NCBI GenBank assembly: GCA_019918135.1
Contig: WBZZ01006565.1
Coordinates: forward strand, 1 to 64,000
Direction: 5' to 3'
Origin: Paulinella micropora
Taxonomy: Eukaryota; Cercozoa; Imbricatea; Euglyphida; Paulinellidae
DNA: 64,000 nt
A program made the translations under genes and the position numbers. Below are positions 63,689 through 64,000 of this stretch, piece after piece. The stretch's first letter is position 1, and every line of letters begins with the position of its first letter. A model generated the notes under the pieces. That model had not been told where the DNA came from, made no database searches, and saw nothing but the letters and a program-made list of their open reading frames with translations.

Positions 63689-64000
63689 CTTTTTTTGGAG
63701 CCAAAGGTCTTGTGGTCACGGTGGCGGATGCCAACGCGAAGCTCGGGCCGGCATGCAGCCAAAAAGAGGAGGGCATCGTCGGTCAGCACGGGGAGGTCGA
63801 TGATAAGGGAGCACCGGTACGTTCGGAGAACGGCAAGAGACTCGCGGCTGTCCTCGTCGCTACGGGCCTGCGAAATCTGAGCGGCTTCTCGTGCCCAGTG
63901 GAAGGATCCTACTGGTGGTCCCGGCGTGAGCAGCGCGGCATGGGCACAGGCAAGCACCTCCTCGATTACATCTGCGCGTCGCCTGGCTTGGCATCTGGAG
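63632..64000 (+). CDS. LINE1 copy 2 ORF continuation (partial)
   Basis: The second frame encodes QETQEEESSEAYAAW, VADANAKLG and LLDYICASPGLASG of the endonuclease and is cut by the window end. It starts without its own Met, as expected for a continuation. Confidence 0.75.

Larger units (their letters stand above)
59996..64000. repeat. Right arm of the large inverted duplication
   Basis: Inverted partner of 47,506-51,360. It differs by one exchanged short element (SINE 61,009 in place of family 5) and microsatellite lengths. Confidence 0.85.
61347..64000 (+). mobile_element. LINE1 second copy, 5' part (runs off the window)
   Basis: Begins TCTGGAGGGGTGCACAAG right after (ATT)n, as does the first copy, which supports this as the true 5' end. 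It includes the 5' UTR with pseudoknot and hairpin and the N-terminal ORF. It stops only because the window ends. Confidence 0.85.

Overview
The window is nuclear DNA of a eukaryote whose lineage I could not fix. It holds LTR-element fossils, LINEs, tRNA-derived SINEs, very long simple repeats and one host gene with short introns (76 to 80 bp) that is consistent with an alga or other protist. I see no rRNA genes, CRISPR arrays, bacterial operons or genuine tRNA genes.

Layout. 1-22,365: two related Ty3-like fossil families on the minus strand, family A (two nearly identical copies) and family B (one copy). Positions 7,911-22,742 look like the second copy of a 14.83 kb tandem duplication whose first copy starts left of the window. 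22,366-31,298: a Copia-like element on the plus strand with near-identical 200 bp LTRs and a GTAAC target-site duplication. 31,299-32,516: noncoding DNA with a 292 bp foldback element. 32,517-37,129: the only convincing host gene, minus strand. It is predicted in five exons and encodes an F-box, a CCCH finger, a complete macro (ADP-ribose-binding) domain and a Ser/Thr homopeptide tail. 37,190-44,043: simple repeats (mostly TAC/GTA), short dispersed repeats and LINE relics. 44,044-50,150: a 6.1 kb APE-type LINE (called LINE1 here), minus strand, flanked on both sides by (AAT)n. 50,151-56,868: a dense array of minus-oriented SINEs and other short elements joined by (AAT)n. 56,869-59,690: simple repeats, plus-oriented SINEs and two tandem-repeat satellites. 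59,691-64,000: an inverted copy of the LINE1 5' half and of part of the SINE array, running off the window end.

How the parts relate. LINE1 and at least three unrelated-bodied short families end in a similar tag, ATGGAGGCNCATGTSC, followed by about 30 to 55 nt and (ATT)n. In LINE1 this tag is the last codons of the RT ORF (MEAHV). Copies consisting of little more than the tag also occur between (AAT)n tracts. This looks like one LINE machinery mobilising several parasites and inserting into (AAT/ATT)n microsatellites, which would explain the array growth. The second notable item is the F-box plus macro-domain architecture, which would link ADP-ribose recognition to ubiquitination if confirmed.

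Limits. All boundaries were read by eye. The tandem and inverted duplications could partly be assembly products (for example, unmerged haplotypes).
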